8,070 bases of DNA from NCBI GenBank assembly GCA_003514765.1, contig DOOY01000334.1:1-8070 (forward strand), in the 5' to 3' direction. The notes beneath the pieces are model-generated. The model made no database searches, had not been told where the DNA came from, and saw only the letters and a program-made list of their open reading frames with translations. Position numbers and translations under genes: made by a program. Each line of letters starts with the position of its first letter. Position 1 is the first letter of the stretch. Shown here piece by piece: positions 6,381 through 8,070 of the stretch. This DNA comes from Nitrosomonas sp. Lineage in GTDB: Bacteria; Pseudomonadota; Gammaproteobacteria; Burkholderiales; Nitrosomonadaceae.

Positions 6381-6880
6381 ATGTCTAGAGGTTTATCGAG
6401 ATGGATAATGGGAACGAACAGAACCCTTGTTGCCAGGTAAACCCGGTGATTGCGGAGCAACCGTGAGAAATAACCGCATGTTTCTGGAAGCCCGTACTGT
6501 GGATTTGCCATACAGGTGCGCCCCGGCGCGATCTACCCGAAGCTCTGGGTAACTGGCATACCGTGTACACACGTTATGATTGATGATTCGATTGTTCGAC
6601 TGCATCAACAGGGCACTCCCTCTAAAAAAATTACAGGAAGAAGCGGTTGGAAAAACAAGAGACGGCCTGAGTACCAAAATACATGCAGCTGTTGGTGCCC
6701 TGGGCAATCCTGTTAGACTGCGGCTGACAAAAGGACAAGCCTCGAGTATGGTCAGACGAATGCGCTGATTGAACAGATTAAAACCAACTATATTTGGCGG
6801 ATTGCAACACGGTATGAACGACTAAAACGAAATATCACGCTATGCCATATTTGGCAAGTTCGATGATATGGCTGACTTAA
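6381..6880 (+). pseudogene. IS5-family transposase remnant (IS1031/IS427-like), multiply frameshifted
   Basis: DDE transposase sequence survives in pieces that switch frame. The start reads MSRGLS (from ATG 6381). Then WERTEPLLPGKPGDCGATV follows from 6409, immediately after an in-frame TAA at 6406-6408. After GAAGCC the frame changes to VLWICHTGAPRRDLPEALGN and WHTVYTRY (about 6494-6576). MIDDSIVRLHQQGTPSKK (6576 on) holds the first catalytic Asp. A further shift precedes QEEAVGKTRDGLSTKIHAAV, with LGNPVRLRLTKGQA after it. Another shift gives YGQTNALIEQIK, which jumps directly to IATRYERLKRN, so the middle and C-terminal catalytic part is missing. The final frame ends IWLT and stops at TAA 6878-6880. 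At least four frame breaks plus the deletion mean it is inactive. I could not define terminal inverted repeats. Confidence 0.85.
6576..6768 (+). mobile_element. Core DDE segment of the degenerate IS5-family element
   Basis: This is the best-preserved part of the remnant. It contains the DDSIVR motif around the first catalytic aspartate and the GLSTKIHAAV segment that follows it in IS1031/IS427-type transposases. One frame break lies in the A-run at about 6624-6631, where a slip would restore the reading frame. Confidence 0.6.
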
Positions 6881-7435
6881 ATTGTAACGCTCCATGGCTC
6901 AAACTTCTTCTGATCGGCTCAAATATGCATTACAAAGAGAGCATTTTGAGCCAGTTCTTTTACACCGCCGCAGTAACGCAGAGAGTTTCCAATAAGCCCG
7001 TCAAAACCAACAGTTTGCCTACACGACATAAGCACTAAATTGTTGATCTGGCCATACCCACAAGAATGCAGCATGACACCGGACTGCTGGAATACCAGAA
7101 AATTGATGGAGCGTTTTCACACATGCAGCAAAGCAGTTAAACCTGTCATGTATTGCCCTGCCACGCTACGGGCTACAACTCGCGGCACCACCGCCCGTGA
7201 TTGAATAGCCAATGCAAAAGATGCAATCAATTGGCTGATTACATTACGAAGATAACTCTCTATATTTCTTATTTAAATTGCCGTTAAATACAGTCATTGT
7301 ATGTTAATTTGAAACAGCAGTAAGCACTACCAAGTAATGACTGTCTGAAATTCATACCTTTGTCGAATAATAAAGAAATCACTGTCATACCGTTATCTGG
7401 TTAAATATAACTCACTTTAGGAACAATCACATATA
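6881..7435. other. Decayed intergenic region with possible second transposase scrap
   Basis: There is no intact gene. A 33-codon frame at 6894-6995 ends in HRRSNAESFQ. R and E at that spacing recall the C-terminal Y-R-E signature of IS4/IS5-type transposases, but the stretch is too short to assign. A 9-bp inverted repeat ACAGTCATT (7290-7298) / AATGACTGT (7336-7344) lies closer to the PilZ gene. Nothing else is recognised between 7000 and 7280. Confidence 0.4.
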
Positions 7436-8070
7436 ATGCAATCATCTGAGACAACAGACGAACTTGAAATGCAGTCAAAATTTCAGGCGGGAGAAAATTC
7501 TCCCATGCACAGCAACCAAAATACAGTCAGCAATAATCAATTCACATTTAAAGATATGCGATTAAAAATTGGTGACCAGCTACAAATTAAATTGTCTCCA
7601 CAAACAACGGGTATTCGTTATTCAGTAGACAATGAATATTGCGTGACTAATTTGATCGGCTATTATCAAGACCGTTCATTATTAGTATCAATTCCTCACT
7701 CGGCTCATACGGCTGAATGTTCTATGATGGAAAATGACAAATTAGCGATATATTTTTTTAGTGGACAAACATTATTCAAATTTATATCCTATATTGACAA
7801 GATCATATCTTTACCATACAGATACATGCATCTATCATTCCCCAGCCAGATCTCCGGGCAAACCATCCGAAAATCAAGACGCATAAATGTCTGTTTAGAA
7901 GCAACCGCCAACAACAGTGACACACCCACAATCATTACTGACATCAGTACAGCAGGTGCAAAAATAGAAACCAGTTCTGATATTGGACAACCAGGCGATT
8001 TAATAGACCTAACCTTTACAATTAATCTGTATGAAAAAGAAACGCAGTTAACGGTAAAAGCCATCATACG
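7436..8070 (+). CDS. PilZ-domain protein, YcgR/flagellar-brake-like (3' end outside window)
   Basis: An open frame runs from ATG 7436 past the window edge, at least 211 residues. The N-terminal 35 residues are polar and low-complexity. Residues about 36-135 form a YcgR-N-like domain (FKDMRLKIGDQLQIKL through YRYMHLSFP). A PilZ domain starts at about 143. R145-x3-R149 in IRKSRRINV and D169-x-S171-x2-G174 in TDISTAGAKI are the c-di-GMP-binding motifs, both intact. Proteins of this layout bind c-di-GMP and act on flagellar motors or related surface processes; the target here is inferred. Start choice: AGGA lies 13 bases before ATG 7436, rather far. TATAAT overlaps this ATG and could instead be a -10 box. 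ATG 7469 or ATG 7505 are alternatives; the last follows GGGAG at 11 bases, but that GGGAG is inside a hairpin. The domains begin after all these starts. Confidence 0.85.
   Translation, partial: MQSSETTDELEMQSKFQAGENSPMHSNQNTVSNNQFTFKDMRLKIGDQLQIKLSPQTTGIRYSVDNEYCVTNLIGYYQDRSLLVSIPHSAHTAECSMMENDKLAIYFFSGQTLFKFISYIDKIISLPYRYMHLSFPSQISGQTIRKSRRINVCLEATANNSDTPTIITDISTAGAKIETSSDIGQPGDLIDLTFTINLYEKETQLTVKAII
7489..7504 (+). promoter_or_regulatory. Hairpin covering a GGGAG sequence near the PilZ gene start
   Basis: GGGAGA (7489-7494) and TCTCCC (7499-7504) form a perfect 6-bp stem with an AAAT loop, immediately before ATG 7505. The only strong Shine-Dalgarno-like sequence of the region is thus sequestered. 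It matters only if ATG 7505 is used; otherwise it is inside the coding sequence. Confidence 0.3.

Noticed and set aside
6393..6707. 104-residue minus-strand open frame
   Set aside because: It is antisense to the IS5-family transposase pieces, whose motifs are clear on the plus strand.
7789..8067. 92-residue minus-strand open frame at the window edge
   Set aside because: It is antisense to the PilZ domain with its R-x3-R and D-x-S-x2-G motifs; the hydrophobic look is a by-product of that.

Overview
The window looks like a proteobacterial chromosome, most likely a betaproteobacterium of the Nitrosomonas type. This rests on overall protein character, the trxB-Smr pairing and the IS5-type debris, so it is a modest-confidence guess. 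The sequence falls into three parts.

Left part (about 1-3200): an AT-rich accessory segment lying directly off the 3' end of a tRNA-Arg(CCU) gene (3199-3274, minus strand), a classic integration site. It holds (a) an Apea-like HEPN protein with an intact R-x4-H RNase motif, split by an apparent single-base frameshift into a 151-residue and a 304-residue reading frame; (b) a small acidic orphan protein of 92 residues, bracketed by two copies of a 24-bp direct repeat and followed by a long imperfect hairpin; (c) a frameshifted Nu1-type phage terminase small subunit. Together these suggest an eroded prophage or defence-type island.

Middle part (about 3280-6060): ordinary core genes. Thioredoxin reductase trxB has a good sigma-70-like promoter and is followed 34 bp later by an Smr-domain nuclease gene. 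Facing them are a short DksA/TraR-type zinc-finger regulator and, upstream of it on the same strand, a membrane-anchored Bcp-type peroxiredoxin. TrxB and the peroxiredoxin plausibly work in one thioredoxin-dependent peroxide-detoxification chain. The peroxiredoxin leader carries a terminator-like hairpin with a U-run.

Right part (about 6060-8070): a decayed intergenic region with a compact inverted-repeat element, an IS5-family transposase remnant with frameshifts and a large internal deletion, and possibly a second transposase scrap. The window then ends inside a YcgR-like PilZ-domain gene, a probable c-di-GMP effector, which is truncated by the window edge and whose start is uncertain.

Nothing here proves a new system. 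The best leads are the broken HEPN gene with its operator-like palindrome, the repeat-flanked small protein, and the hairpin ahead of the peroxiredoxin.
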